37,082 nucleotides of DNA, taken from JACVRW01 sp034664005. GTDB lineage: Bacteria; Actinomycetota; Thermoleophilia; Solirubrobacterales; Thermoleophilaceae. This document shows positions 22,541-30,847 of the stretch, piece after piece. Numbering within the stretch: position 1 is the stretch's first letter; the number at the start of each line of letters is the position of its first letter. The notes beneath the pieces were generated by a model that did no database searches, had not been told where the DNA came from, and saw only the letters and a list, made by a program, of their open reading frames with translations. The stretch covers positions 1 to 37,082 of the forward strand of contig JAXDIL010000030.1 of the NCBI GenBank assembly GCA_034664005.1, read 5' to 3'. Made by a program: the position numbers and the translations under genes.

Positions 22541-24703
22541 ATGACGCAGCGCCAGCGAAAGACGAGTCGACGGAGGCGCCATACCGGGCGCAACACCGTC
22601 CTGCTCGGCGTCGGCGTGTTCACCACGGTTGCGGTCATCGGCGTGCTCGCCGCGGTGGGCTATGTGCTCGCGATCGCGGCCACGGCGCCGGACCTCTCGG
22701 AGCTCAAGCCGGCCGACAAGGGCCAGCTCTCGGTCGTCTACGCCTCCGACGGCTCGCGGCTCGGGTTCATCCAGTCGGACACCCTGCGCCGCGTCGTCCC
22801 GTGGCGAGACATGCCCGTGGACCTGCGCCGCGCCACGGTCGCGATCGAGGACGAGCGCTTCTACAAGCACGACGGCGTGGACCTGAACGCGATCGTGCGC
22901 GCCGCCCTCAAGAACCTGCGCTCCGGCAAGAACCTCCAGGGTGGCTCGACGATCACGCAGCAGCTGGTGCGCGCGCTCTACATCAAGGACCCGAAGCGCG
23001 ACTTCTCGCGCAAGATCCGCGAGGCCAAGCTCGCCTCTGAGCTCGAGAAGAAGCACTCGAAGACCTGGATCCTCCACAACTACCTGAACTCCGTCCCCTA
23101 CGGGACGGTCGGCGGCAGGACCGCGATCGGCGTCGAGGCCGCGGCTGTCACGTTCTTCAACAAGCACGCCAAGAACCTCACGCTGGACGAGTCGGCGCTG
23201 CTGGCCGGGCTGCCCCAGGCGCCCTCCCAGTACAACCCGTTCCGCAACCAGGAGGCGGCGATCTCGCGCCGCAACGAGGTGCTCCGCGCGATGGCCAACA
23301 ACGGGTTCATCACGCGGGCCGAGGCGGCCGACGCTGCGCGGCAACCCGTGAAGCTCCGGCACGGCACGCGCTACATAAAGCGGCGCGAGCCCTACTTCTT
23401 CGATTACGTCCAGGATCAGCTGGTGGACCGCTACGGCGTCGGCGTCGTGCGGCGCGGCGGCCTGCGCATCCACACCACGATCAACCCCGGCGTCCAGGAC
23501 CTCGCGCGCCAGGCGATCACGGGCCAGCTCTATGACCCGAACGACCCGTCGGGCGCGCTCGTCTCGATCGATCCGTCCAACGGCTACATCCGCGCCATGG
23601 CGTCCAGCGGGACCTACCAGACGCGCAACTTCAATCTCGCGGCAGAGGGTCACCGCCAGCCGGGATCGGCGTTCAAGACGATGGTGCTCACAGCCGCGAT
23701 CCGGGCCGGCGTGGACCCGAACCGCACGACCTACGTGTCGAAGCCGCTGAAGATCAACGACCCGGAGGCCGGTGTCTACGACTGGGAGGTTCAGACCTAC
23801 AGCCACTCCTACGGCGGCGCGATGACGATCAAGAGCGCGACGCTCGTCTCGGACAACACCGTCTACGCGCAGCTGATCCTCGACATCGGCCCGAAGAAGG
23901 TCTGCGAGACGGCCAAGGACCTCGGCGTCACGACGAAGCTCGACTGCTACGCCGCCGAAGGTCTCGGCGGCCTCCGGCTCGGCGTGTCGCCGCTCGAGAT
24001 GGCGAACGCGTACGCGACGCTCTCCTCGGGCGGGATGCGCAACAAGCCGAAGGCGATCAAGCGGGTGGTGTTCCCCGACGGCAAGTCCGAGGACCTCGGC
24101 AAGCCGGAGCGCAAGCGTGTGCTCACGGACGGCCAGGCGTATGCGGTCACCCAGATCCTCCAGGCGAACGTGCTCGGCGGCACCGGCACCGCGGCGCAGA
24201 TCGGCTGCCCCACGGCCGGCAAGACCGGCACCACCGACAACTTCAACGACGCCTGGTTCGTCGGCTACACGCCGCACCTGTCGACGGCCGTATGGGTCGG
24301 CTACCCGGATTCCCAGGTCTCGATGGCGGCCACCCGCATCGGCTCTGTGGCGGGCGGCACTTGGCCGGCCAGGATCTGGCACGACTTCATGACGACGGCC
24401 CACGGCACCGACTGCGACGACTTCCCGGTGCCCACCGAGCCGGCCGAGTTCTCGCCCTTCTTCGGCAAGTACGCCACCACCGGCGCCGAGGGGACGGGCG
24501 AGTTCTACACGCCCAACGGCGACGACACGACGACGACCGACGACAAGTACGACCCACGCTTCTACGAAGAGGCCCCGCTCGACACGCCGGAGGCACCGCC
24601 ACCGGAACAGGTGACCCCGGAGGCGCCCGCGCCCGGCAATGGGAACGGGAACGGCAACGGCAACGGCAACGGCAACCAGGGCGGCGTGGGCGCTCCGGGC
24701 TGA
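22541..24703 (+). CDS. Class A penicillin-binding protein (bifunctional glycosyltransferase/transpeptidase)
   Basis: 720 residues from ATG 22541. An Arg/Lys-rich cytoplasmic tail (1-17) is followed by one transmembrane helix (18-47). The GT51 domain has VAIEDERFYKHDGVD (catalytic Glu103) and LQGGSTITQQLVRALY (132-147), which polymerise glycan from lipid II. The penicillin-binding domain has Ser376-x-x-Lys379 in PGSAFKTM, Ser437-Asp-Asn439 and Lys561-Thr-Gly-Thr, the three boxes of the active-site serine transpeptidase. After about 640 the tail is Pro/Glu-rich and ends in (Gly-Asn) repeats. Cys455, 469, 556 and 618 are more than usual and might form extracellular disulfides. It follows the MscS gene and precedes thiL. 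Confidence 0.96.
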   Translation: MTQRQRKTSRRRRHTGRNTVLLGVGVFTTVAVIGVLAAVGYVLAIAATAPDLSELKPADKGQLSVVYASDGSRLGFIQSDTLRRVVPWRDMPVDLRRATVAIEDERFYKHDGVDLNAIVRAALKNLRSGKNLQGGSTITQQLVRALYIKDPKRDFSRKIREAKLASELEKKHSKTWILHNYLNSVPYGTVGGRTAIGVEAAAVTFFNKHAKNLTLDESALLAGLPQAPSQYNPFRNQEAAISRRNEVLRAMANNGFITRAEAADAARQPVKLRHGTRYIKRREPYFFDYVQDQLVDRYGVGVVRRGGLRIHTTINPGVQDLARQAITGQLYDPNDPSGALVSIDPSNGYIRAMASSGTYQTRNFNLAAEGHRQPGSAFKTMVLTAAIRAGVDPNRTTYVSKPLKINDPEAGVYDWEVQTYSHSYGGAMTIKSATLVSDNTVYAQLILDIGPKKVCETAKDLGVTTKLDCYAAEGLGGLRLGVSPLEMANAYATLSSGGMRNKPKAIKRVVFPDGKSEDLGKPERKRVLTDGQAYAVTQILQANVLGGTGTAAQIGCPTAGKTGTTDNFNDAWFVGYTPHLSTAVWVGYPDSQVSMAATRIGSVAGGTWPARIWHDFMTTAHGTDCDDFPVPTEPAEFSPFFGKYATTGAEGTGEFYTPNGDDTTTTDDKYDPRFYEEAPLDTPEAPPPEQVTPEAPAPGNGNGNGNGNGNGNQGGVGAPG
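24635..24676 (+). repeat. Hexamer (GGSAAC) tandem repeat in the PBP tail
   Basis: Seven in-frame copies of GGCAAT/GGGAAC/GGCAAC encode (Gly-Asn)7 near the PBP C-terminus. Hexamer slippage would change tail length by two residues per unit while keeping frame. The four 3' copies are identical, consistent with recent expansion. Confidence 0.9.
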
Positions 24704-24727
24704 TGCACCCGAGCGCGAGCTGACGCC

Positions 24728-25633
24728 GTGGGCGAGCTCGAGCTGATCGCCGCGATCGAGACCGCGCTCTCCGACAGGAGCGGCCGGCTGGTGCGCTGGA
24801 CCGGCGACGACGCCGCGGTGACACGAGCACGGCCGTACGCCGTGACGTCGATCGACACGCTCGTCGACGGCGTGCACTTCACGCGTGCCACTCATGGGCT
24901 GCGCGACATCGGCTGGAAGGCGCTCGCCACGGCGCTGTCCGACCTCGCCGCGATGGGTGCCGACGTGGGCGAGGCCTACGTCTCGGTGGTGCTGCCCGGC
25001 GACATCGACGAGCCGCTCGAGCTGGTGCGCGGCATGGAGGAGCTGGCGGCGGAGTGCGGCGCCACGATCGGCGGCGGCGACGTTGTCGGCGGCCCTGTGC
25101 TGGTGCTGACGGTGGCCGTGACCGGCTGGGCCGACTCGGAGGACGAGCTCGTCGGCCGCGACGGTGCCCGCCCGGGCGACCTGGTGGGCGTGACCGGCGA
25201 GCTGGGCGGCTCGGAGGCGGGCCGCGGCCTGATCGAGTCCGGTGAGTCAGAGCCGGCGGAGCTGATCGCCCGCCACCTCCGGCCGCGACCGCGACTCGAG
25301 GCCGGCCGCGCGCTGGCTGCCGCGGGCGCGACAGCGATGATCGACCTGAGCGACGGCCTCGCCACCGACGCGCGCCATGTGGCCGACCGCAGCGGCGTGG
25401 AGCTGCGCGTCCGGCTCGACGAGCTGCCGCGACCGGCCGGCGTGAGCGCCGAGCAGGCCGCCAGCGGTGGCGACGACTACGAGCTGCTCGTGACCGTCCC
25501 ACCCGAGCGGCGCGAGGCGGCAGAGGCCGCGGCACCACTCAGGTGGGTCGGCGAGGTCTCAGGCGGCGCGGGGCTCCTCCTGCTCGGCCCGGACGGACCC
25601 GTGGAAGGGCTCCGGGGCTACGAGCATCCATGA
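24728..25633 (+). CDS. thiL: Thiamine-monophosphate kinase ThiL
   Basis: 301 residues from GTG 24728. ThiL phosphorylates thiamine monophosphate to the diphosphate cofactor using ATP. Family motifs are WTGDDAAV near the N-terminus, TSIDTLVDGVHF (metal-binding Asp), IGWKALATALSDLAAMGA, ATIGGGDVV, DLVGVTGELGGSEAG, AMIDLSDGLATDARHVA and ASGGDDYELLVTVP. Length matches the usual 300-340. No thi biosynthesis genes adjoin it, although thiI lies 17 kb away. The last 75 nt are overlapped by a short gene on the other strand. Confidence 0.95.
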   Translation: MGELELIAAIETALSDRSGRLVRWTGDDAAVTRARPYAVTSIDTLVDGVHFTRATHGLRDIGWKALATALSDLAAMGADVGEAYVSVVLPGDIDEPLELVRGMEELAAECGATIGGGDVVGGPVLVLTVAVTGWADSEDELVGRDGARPGDLVGVTGELGGSEAGRGLIESGESEPAELIARHLRPRPRLEAGRALAAAGATAMIDLSDGLATDARHVADRSGVELRVRLDELPRPAGVSAEQAASGGDDYELLVTVPPERREAAEAAAPLRWVGEVSGGAGLLLLGPDGPVEGLRGYEHP

Positions 25634-25729
25634 GCGCAGGACCGCCTCGGCGACCACGCTCGGCTCCACGACATATTCGTCCCGCTCGACGCTCGACAGG
25701 AGCGTCGGATCAATTTCCCTAGCTGACAT
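25559..25729 (-). CDS. 56-residue protein, FlgM-like sequence pattern
   Basis: ATG 25729 to TGA 25559, below the size usually tabulated. The Shine-Dalgarno AAGGAGG (25739-25745 on the minus strand) sits 9 nt before the ATG and is among the strongest in the window. The protein starts MSAREIDPTLLSSVERDEYV and continues VEPSVVAEAVLRSW. The pattern Y-x-V-x-P-x-x-V-A-E-A-x-L resembles the C-terminal helix of FlgM-type anti-sigma factors, but it is too short to be sure. It follows the M28-like gene by 50 nt in the same direction and overlaps the 3' end of thiL antisense by 75 nt. No flagellar genes are present. It could be a regulator peptide or a short hypothetical. Confidence 0.6.
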   Translation of the reverse strand: MSAREIDPTLLSSVERDEYVVEPSVVAEAVLRSWMLVAPEPFHGSVRAEQEEPRAA

Positions 25730-25779
25730 GCGGTCTCCCCTCCTTGGACAACCCGGTTATCGGCCGCACCCCGGCGGAG

Positions 25780-27483
25780 TTACACCTGAACATCCGGCCA
25801 CCTGAGCGCGGCCTCGGCCGTGGCGCACGCGGCCGCCAGCATCACGCAGCCGATCAGCGACGTGACGATCCCGACGCTGTGGCCCGTGACCAGCATGAGC
25901 ACGTACCAGAGCCCGGAGAGCGGATCGAGCGAGAGCGCGAACAGGTGGTAGACGGCCACGAGCAGGATGGGCGCGGCGCCCACGGCGATCAGCGTGAGGC
26001 GGATGCGCCGGGACGGGAGCGGCCTCGTGAGGGCGAGCAGCATCCACAGGTGCGCCGCGGGCACCACCAGCAGGCCGGCATACGGATTCACCAGCCAGAG
26101 CAGGATCGAGCCCGCCGCGATCGTGAGCCCCAGCGCCACGCCTCCACCGAGATCCGGCGGCTGCTCGAGCTCCGGGTCCGGGCGTGTGGCGAGCCAGCGC
26201 GCCAGCAGGAACGCAAGCACCATGGCCACGAGCACGCCCGCGAGCACCGCCAGCGCCGGGCCGTCGAGCGGTAGCGCGGCCGGGGGCACGGGCGCCGGCG
26301 GCGGCGTTGGCGTGGCGCCCGCAAGCGCCAGCACCTGGGCGAGCGCGAGCGCGGCCAGGAAGGGGGCGATCCACGCGCCGAGCCAACGCAACCAGCGCAG
26401 CACGTCGACGTGGCGGCGGCGGGCGCGCGCGAACGCGTCGACCGAGGCCACCAGCACGGGCAGGAGGAGCGAGCCCGCGAGCAGCGACAGCACCCAGCTT
26501 GGGAGCACCTGGCTCACCGCCTGGATGTAGCTCGGCGGACCGTGTTCCGGGCGCCCGCCCTCGTCCACGGCCGTGAGCGTGCGAAGCGTTGCGCGGCCGA
26601 GCTCACCGAGCCGGTCGGCGTCGATCGCCTCGACGGGTCCGTTGCCGTCGGGCGGCAGCTCGCCGCTGCCGGAGATGCGAATGGCGTCGTAGCCCTCCGC
26701 GAGCAGGACCCCCTGTGCACCGATCCCGAGCGGGAACGACAGCCGCGCGAGCTGGCCGAACGTGCTGCTCCCGCCGGGTGAGCGGCCCAGCTCCTGGCGA
26801 ATCGACGCCGCCGCGGTGCGCTGGAGGCCGATCCCCGCACGCGTCGAATCGTTGGACCACGCCTGGAGAATCGGCCCGTGGTTCGTGGCCGAACCGAGAT
26901 CCGAGATCACGAGCACGGCGTCCACCAGGTCGGGTGCCGGGAGGGCGTCCACGAGCTCGCGCGTGCCGACCTCGCCGAGGGTCGAGCCGTCCACCGACGC
27001 CAGCACGAGCGTCTTCCTGGAGGGGCGCCCCTGGTAGACGCGAGCGAGCTGCATGAGGGCGGCCGTGTCCGCGGCGCTCCCCGGCGCGTCCGGGACCGTC
27101 AGGGCATCGCGCGCGGCCACGACCACGATCTGGCGGCGCGAGCTGCCCGCCCGGCGGCCGATCACGTTCACGAGCTCGTGGCCGGCGTGAGTGAAGCGCT
27201 GTAGCACCGGCCGCGGGCCGCCACCGCCCTCGAAGCCGCGCGCGGCGAACGTGTCAGCCACGAGCTGGGCCGTCGCCCTGTCGCCGGCCGATCCGGCACG
27301 GCGATCCGGCGCCTGGGCGACGATTCGCGACGCCAGCTCGCTCGCCTGCGCGCCGTCGAACAGGACGTCGGCAGCGAGGCCCTGGGGCAGCGGCCCCGGC
27401 CGGCTCTGGAACGAGAACATCGTCAGGACGAGCGCCAGGAGTGCCGGGACGAACGCCGCGCGGTAGATCCGTGGCTCAATCAA
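25780..27483 (-). CDS. M28 aminopeptidase-like membrane protein, probably catalytically dead
   Basis: 567 residues from TTG 27483, the only near start that keeps the N-terminal hydrophobic segment (9-25). Residues 45-330 follow the M28 Zn-peptidase fold: RRAGSAGDRATAQLVADTFAARGF, HELVNVIGRRAG, then IVVVAARDALTVPDAPGSAADTAALMQLA and KTLVLASVDGSTLGEVGTRELV. The usual His of the VAH-x-D metal motif is Ala124 and the Glu-Glu or E-x-G motif is DGSTLGEVG, so metal ligands are missing. The second half has about six hydrophobic helices. A cell-surface binding or scaffold role is inferred. It is divergent from the two-component regulator at 27555. Confidence 0.75.
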   Translation of the reverse strand: MIEPRIYRAAFVPALLALVLTMFSFQSRPGPLPQGLAADVLFDGAQASELASRIVAQAPDRRAGSAGDRATAQLVADTFAARGFEGGGGPRPVLQRFTHAGHELVNVIGRRAGSSRRQIVVVAARDALTVPDAPGSAADTAALMQLARVYQGRPSRKTLVLASVDGSTLGEVGTRELVDALPAPDLVDAVLVISDLGSATNHGPILQAWSNDSTRAGIGLQRTAAASIRQELGRSPGGSSTFGQLARLSFPLGIGAQGVLLAEGYDAIRISGSGELPPDGNGPVEAIDADRLGELGRATLRTLTAVDEGGRPEHGPPSYIQAVSQVLPSWVLSLLAGSLLLPVLVASVDAFARARRRHVDVLRWLRWLGAWIAPFLAALALAQVLALAGATPTPPPAPVPPAALPLDGPALAVLAGVLVAMVLAFLLARWLATRPDPELEQPPDLGGGVALGLTIAAGSILLWLVNPYAGLLVVPAAHLWMLLALTRPLPSRRIRLTLIAVGAAPILLVAVYHLFALSLDPLSGLWYVLMLVTGHSVGIVTSLIGCVMLAAACATAEAALRWPDVQV

Positions 27484-27554
27484 GGCGGCTCAACCTACAA
27501 GCCGTGGGCAAGCACCCGGGCGGTGCACGGTGCGCAGCCCTACCATTCAGAGGG

Positions 27555-28256
27555 TTGTCGGCTACGGCCCCACGCATCCTGCTCGTCGATGACGAGCTGT
27601 CGGTTCAGAAGCTCCTGACCTATCCGCTCCGCAAGGAGGGCTACGACGTCATTCCCGCACTGGATGGGCGCGAGGCGCTCGACCGGTTGCGCGAGGACAA
27701 CTTCGACCTCGTGGTGCTCGACGTGATGCTCCCGCGCATGGACGGCTTCGACGTGTGCCGCGCGATCCGCTCGCGCAGCACGGTGCCGATCATCATGCTC
27801 ACCGCGAAGACCGAGGAGACCGACAAGGTGCTCGGCCTGGAGCTCGGCGCGGACGACTACATCACGAAGCCGTTCTCGGTGCGCGAGTTCCGCAGCCGCG
27901 TCAAGGCGGTCCTGCGCCGTGCGGCGCTTGCGCAGCCCGAGACACAGTTCGAGGAGCCGATCAACGCCGGCGAGCTCCAGATCGACTTCGAGAAGCGCAT
28001 GGTCACCGTTCGCGACGACGCCGCCAGGCTCACCTACGTGGAGTTCGAGATCCTCGCCGCGCTCGCGCGCGCGCCCGGGCGGGTGTTCAGCCGGACGATG
28101 CTCCTGGAGCGCGTCTGGGGCGACGCCGCCTACCGCGACCCGCGCACGATCGACGTTCACATCCGGCACCTGCGCGAGAAGCTCGAGGCAGAGCCGAAGA
28201 CGCCGGAGCTGATCCTCACCGTGCGCGGGGTGGGCTACCGCTTCCGCGACTCATGA
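27555..28256 (+). CDS. OmpR/PhoB-family response regulator
   Basis: 233 residues from TTG 27555; an in-frame GTG at 27501 is the alternative. The receiver domain has the acidic pair Asp12-Asp13, the phosphoacceptor Asp56 in VVLDVMLP, Thr83 and Lys105 in ITKPFSVREF. The C-terminal winged helix starts at about 138 and shows LTYVEFEILAALARAPGRVFSR, LLERVWGD, RTIDVHIRHLREKLE and VRGVGYRF. Phosphorylation by the kinase encoded next promotes DNA binding. TACCAT at 27541-27546 is 8 nt before the TTG and fits a leaderless -10 box. ATGA overlap with the kinase gene couples their translation. Confidence 0.95.
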   Translation: MSATAPRILLVDDELSVQKLLTYPLRKEGYDVIPALDGREALDRLREDNFDLVVLDVMLPRMDGFDVCRAIRSRSTVPIIMLTAKTEETDKVLGLELGADDYITKPFSVREFRSRVKAVLRRAALAQPETQFEEPINAGELQIDFEKRMVTVRDDAARLTYVEFEILAALARAPGRVFSRTMLLERVWGDAAYRDPRTIDVHIRHLREKLEAEPKTPELILTVRGVGYRFRDS

Positions 28257-29677
28257 GCCAGCTGCGCTCGCTCCGCCACAAGCTCGCGCTCATCTTCTTC
28301 CTCATCACCGCGGCCGCCTTCTCGGCGATCTTCTTCGGTGTCGTGCCACAGCTCGAGCAGAGCCTGAAGGAGCAGCGGCTCAACAGTCTCGAGGACGAGG
28401 CGCGTGCCGCTCGGCCCGCGCTCGAGCTGCCGTTCGTGGGCGGCCCCCGGCAGCCGTCTAGGAAGGAGCTCGCCGGGCGAATCGCCGCCGCCGAGGACGC
28501 CACCGACGCGAAGCTGGCGCTGCGCGACTGGCAACAGCACGCCACGAACGAGCGCTTCCCCGGCTTCCACCCCGTCGGCGAGAAGGACGAGCGAGCGCCC
28601 TTCGACGAGAACCTCGCCCGCCGGGCCATCGAGACGCGGCGCCTGCAGCGCGGCTTCGGCACGTTCCGGGACGGGCAGATCGGGATGGTCGCCCAGCTCG
28701 TGAAGTCGCCGAGCAGCAACCCACGCGTGGCGTTCTACTCGCGCGACTTCGAGGACGTGCAGGAGACGGTGAGCTTCGTCCGCAACCGCGTCCTGATCGC
28801 GACGCTCGCGGCCCTCCTGATCGCGCTCGTCGGCGGTTACCTCGTGGCGGCCCGGCTGGCGCGCCGGGTCGGCCGGCTGGAACGTGCGGCGCGCCAGGTG
28901 GCGCGCGGCCACTTCGTCGAGCCGCTCCCTGCGACCTCGAAGGACGAGCTGGGACAGCTCACCGACACCTTCAACCGGATGCAGCGGCAGCTGCGGCGTG
29001 TCGACCAGGCGCGCAAGGAGTTCATCGCGACGGCCTCGCACGAGCTGCGCACCCCGATCTTCTCGCTCGGGGGCTTCGTGGAGCTGCTGCAGGACGAAGA
29101 GCTCGACGAGGAGACGCGGCGCGAGTTCCTCGAGACGATGAGCGAGCAGGTGGAGCGCCTCCAGAAGCTGTCCGTGGACCTGCTCGACCTGTCGCGGCTC
29201 GACTCGGGGTCCGTCGAGCTCCACACGGAGGAGGTCGACCTGGCGGAGCTCACGCGGTCGATCGCGGGCGAGTTCCATCCGCGGCTCGCGGACCACCATA
29301 CGGAGCTCGTGCTCGACGTGCCGGACGAGGGGCCGAGCGCCTCCTGCGACCGGGAGCGAGTGGCCCAGATCATGCGTATCCTGCTCGACAACGCCCTCCG
29401 GCACACGCCCGACGGCACCGATGTGACCGTGAGCGCATCCCGCTACAACGGCGCCGCCGAGCTCACGGTGGCCGACTCGGGTCCCGGCCTTCCGGCGGGT
29501 GCCCGCAACAAGGTCTTCGAGCGCTTCTACACGGGCGACGCCGCGCGCGGAGCCGGCCTCGGCCTGGCGATCGCGCGCGAGCTGGCGGAGCGGATGGACG
29601 GCCGCCTCGTGCTTCAGACCCACACGGACAACACCGCCTTCACGCTCGAGCTGCCCGCCGACGGGAACGACGGGTGA
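28253..29677 (+). CDS. Membrane sensor histidine kinase
   Basis: 474 residues from ATG 28253, overlapping the regulator stop. TM1 is at 11-31 and TM2 at 180-200, with an extracytoplasmic sensor loop of about 150 residues between them. HAMP lies at 200-252. The dimerisation and phosphoacceptor helix has ATASHELRTPIFSLGGF with His263. The ATPase domain shows ILLDNALRHTPDG (N box), VADSGPGLP (G1), FERFYTGD (F box) and GAGLGLAIA (G2). It phosphorylates the upstream OmpR-type regulator. The GTG of the HtrA gene overlaps its stop by 4 nt, so the kinase, regulator and protease are co-expressed, as in envelope-stress systems. The sensor loop has no recognisable fold. Confidence 0.95.
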   Translation: MSQLRSLRHKLALIFFLITAAAFSAIFFGVVPQLEQSLKEQRLNSLEDEARAARPALELPFVGGPRQPSRKELAGRIAAAEDATDAKLALRDWQQHATNERFPGFHPVGEKDERAPFDENLARRAIETRRLQRGFGTFRDGQIGMVAQLVKSPSSNPRVAFYSRDFEDVQETVSFVRNRVLIATLAALLIALVGGYLVAARLARRVGRLERAARQVARGHFVEPLPATSKDELGQLTDTFNRMQRQLRRVDQARKEFIATASHELRTPIFSLGGFVELLQDEELDEETRREFLETMSEQVERLQKLSVDLLDLSRLDSGSVELHTEEVDLAELTRSIAGEFHPRLADHHTELVLDVPDEGPSASCDRERVAQIMRILLDNALRHTPDGTDVTVSASRYNGAAELTVADSGPGLPAGARNKVFERFYTGDAARGAGLGLAIARELAERMDGRLVLQTHTDNTAFTLELPADGNDG

Positions 29678-30846
29678 GGCGGGCGGCGGCAGCGGCCGCC
29701 GCCGCGCTGGCTATCGCCGCAGCGGGCTGCGACGTGAACGGCGACGGCGACGGCGCCGGTGGCGCGTCGCGCAGCGAGGTCACCACCACCCGGGTGCAGG
29801 TCGTCGAGGGTCTTGGACGCAACGGCACGTTCGATCCCGCGGCGATCTACGACAGGCTCTCACCGGGGGTCGTGACGGTCCTGTCGCTGTTCGACGGCAG
29901 CGGCAACCTGCTCGACCCCTCGGGCGAGGGCGGCCAGGGTTCCGGCTTCGTGCTCGACGGCGACGGCTTCATCGCCACCAACGCGCACGTGGTCACGACG
30001 GCCCGTGGCGACAGCACCGCGCTGGCGGACGCGGTCTACGTGGAGTTCTCGGACGGCAATCGCGCGGCCGCCACGATCGTGGGCCACGACCTGAACGCGG
30101 ACGTTGCCCTGCTCAAGGTCGACCCCGACGGGCTGTCGCTCACGCCGCTCCGTCTGGGCGAGTCGAAGTCGCTGTCGGTCGGCGAGCCGGTGGCAGCCAT
30201 CGGCAGCCCCTTCGGGGAGCGCCAGTCGCTCTCGATCGGCGTCGTCTCCGCGCTCGACCGCACGATCGAGTCGCTGACCCAGTTCGAGATCGGCGACGCG
30301 ATCCAGACCGACGCCGCCATCAACCCCGGCAACTCAGGCGGCCCGCTGCTCGACGCCGAGGGGCGCGTGATCGGCATCAACGCCCAGATCAAGTCGCAGT
30401 CCGGCGGCGGCGAGGGCGTGGGCTTCGCCGTGCCGGTGGGCGCCGTGCGGCGCTCGCTGCGCGAGCTGCGCGCGAAGGGCCGCGTGGACTACGGCTACCT
30501 CGGCGTGGAGACGCTGACGCTCTGGCCGCAGCTCGCCGCGAAGCTCGACCTGGGCGCCGACGCGGGTGCGCTCGTGCAGGCGGTGGTGGACGGCAGCCCA
30601 GCCGAGCGGGCGGGACTCGAGGCCGGCACCAGCGAGCTCGAGTTCCAGGGGCAGACTCAGATACGGGTCGGCGGTGACCTGGTCGTGGGGGTGAACGGGC
30701 GCGAGCTGACACGCGAGCACGACCTGGCCGACGAGATCAGCGCGCACAGCACCGGCGAGCGCGTCCAGCTCGACCTCGTGCGCGACGGCAACCGCATTTC
30801 GGTCGAGGTCGTGCTCGGCAAGCGCCCGGCGCGCGCGGCGCCCTAG
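29674..30846 (+). CDS. HtrA/DegP-like serine protease lipoprotein with PDZ domain
   Basis: 390 residues from GTG 29674. The N-terminus is a signal peptide rich in Ala that ends AAAGC, so it is probably a lipoprotein anchored by Cys19. The trypsin-like domain has the triad His105 (ATNAHVV), Asp143 (NADVALLKV) and Ser221 (NPGNSGGP), plus the HtrA glycine loop GQGSGFVLDGDGFI. A PDZ domain follows from about residue 270 (YLGVETLTL ... VDGSPAERAGLEAG ... VGVNGRELTREHDL). These enzymes degrade or refold damaged envelope proteins. Co-transcription with the kinase and regulator suggests that the system senses envelope stress. The next gene starts one base after the stop. Confidence 0.95.
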   Translation: MRRAAAAAAAALAIAAAGCDVNGDGDGAGGASRSEVTTTRVQVVEGLGRNGTFDPAAIYDRLSPGVVTVLSLFDGSGNLLDPSGEGGQGSGFVLDGDGFIATNAHVVTTARGDSTALADAVYVEFSDGNRAAATIVGHDLNADVALLKVDPDGLSLTPLRLGESKSLSVGEPVAAIGSPFGERQSLSIGVVSALDRTIESLTQFEIGDAIQTDAAINPGNSGGPLLDAEGRVIGINAQIKSQSGGGEGVGFAVPVGAVRRSLRELRAKGRVDYGYLGVETLTLWPQLAAKLDLGADAGALVQAVVDGSPAERAGLEAGTSELEFQGQTQIRVGGDLVVGVNGRELTREHDLADEISAHSTGERVQLDLVRDGNRISVEVVLGKRPARAAP

Positions 30847-30847
30847 C

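Noticed and set aside
22169..24895. A 908-codon open frame on the minus strand across the MscS, PBP and thiL genes
   Set aside because: It is rich in Arg, Ala, Val and His with no domain, mirrors GC-rich codons of strongly supported plus-strand genes, and has no ribosome-binding site. The same holds for a 707-codon plus-strand frame at 1995-4118 under the helicase.
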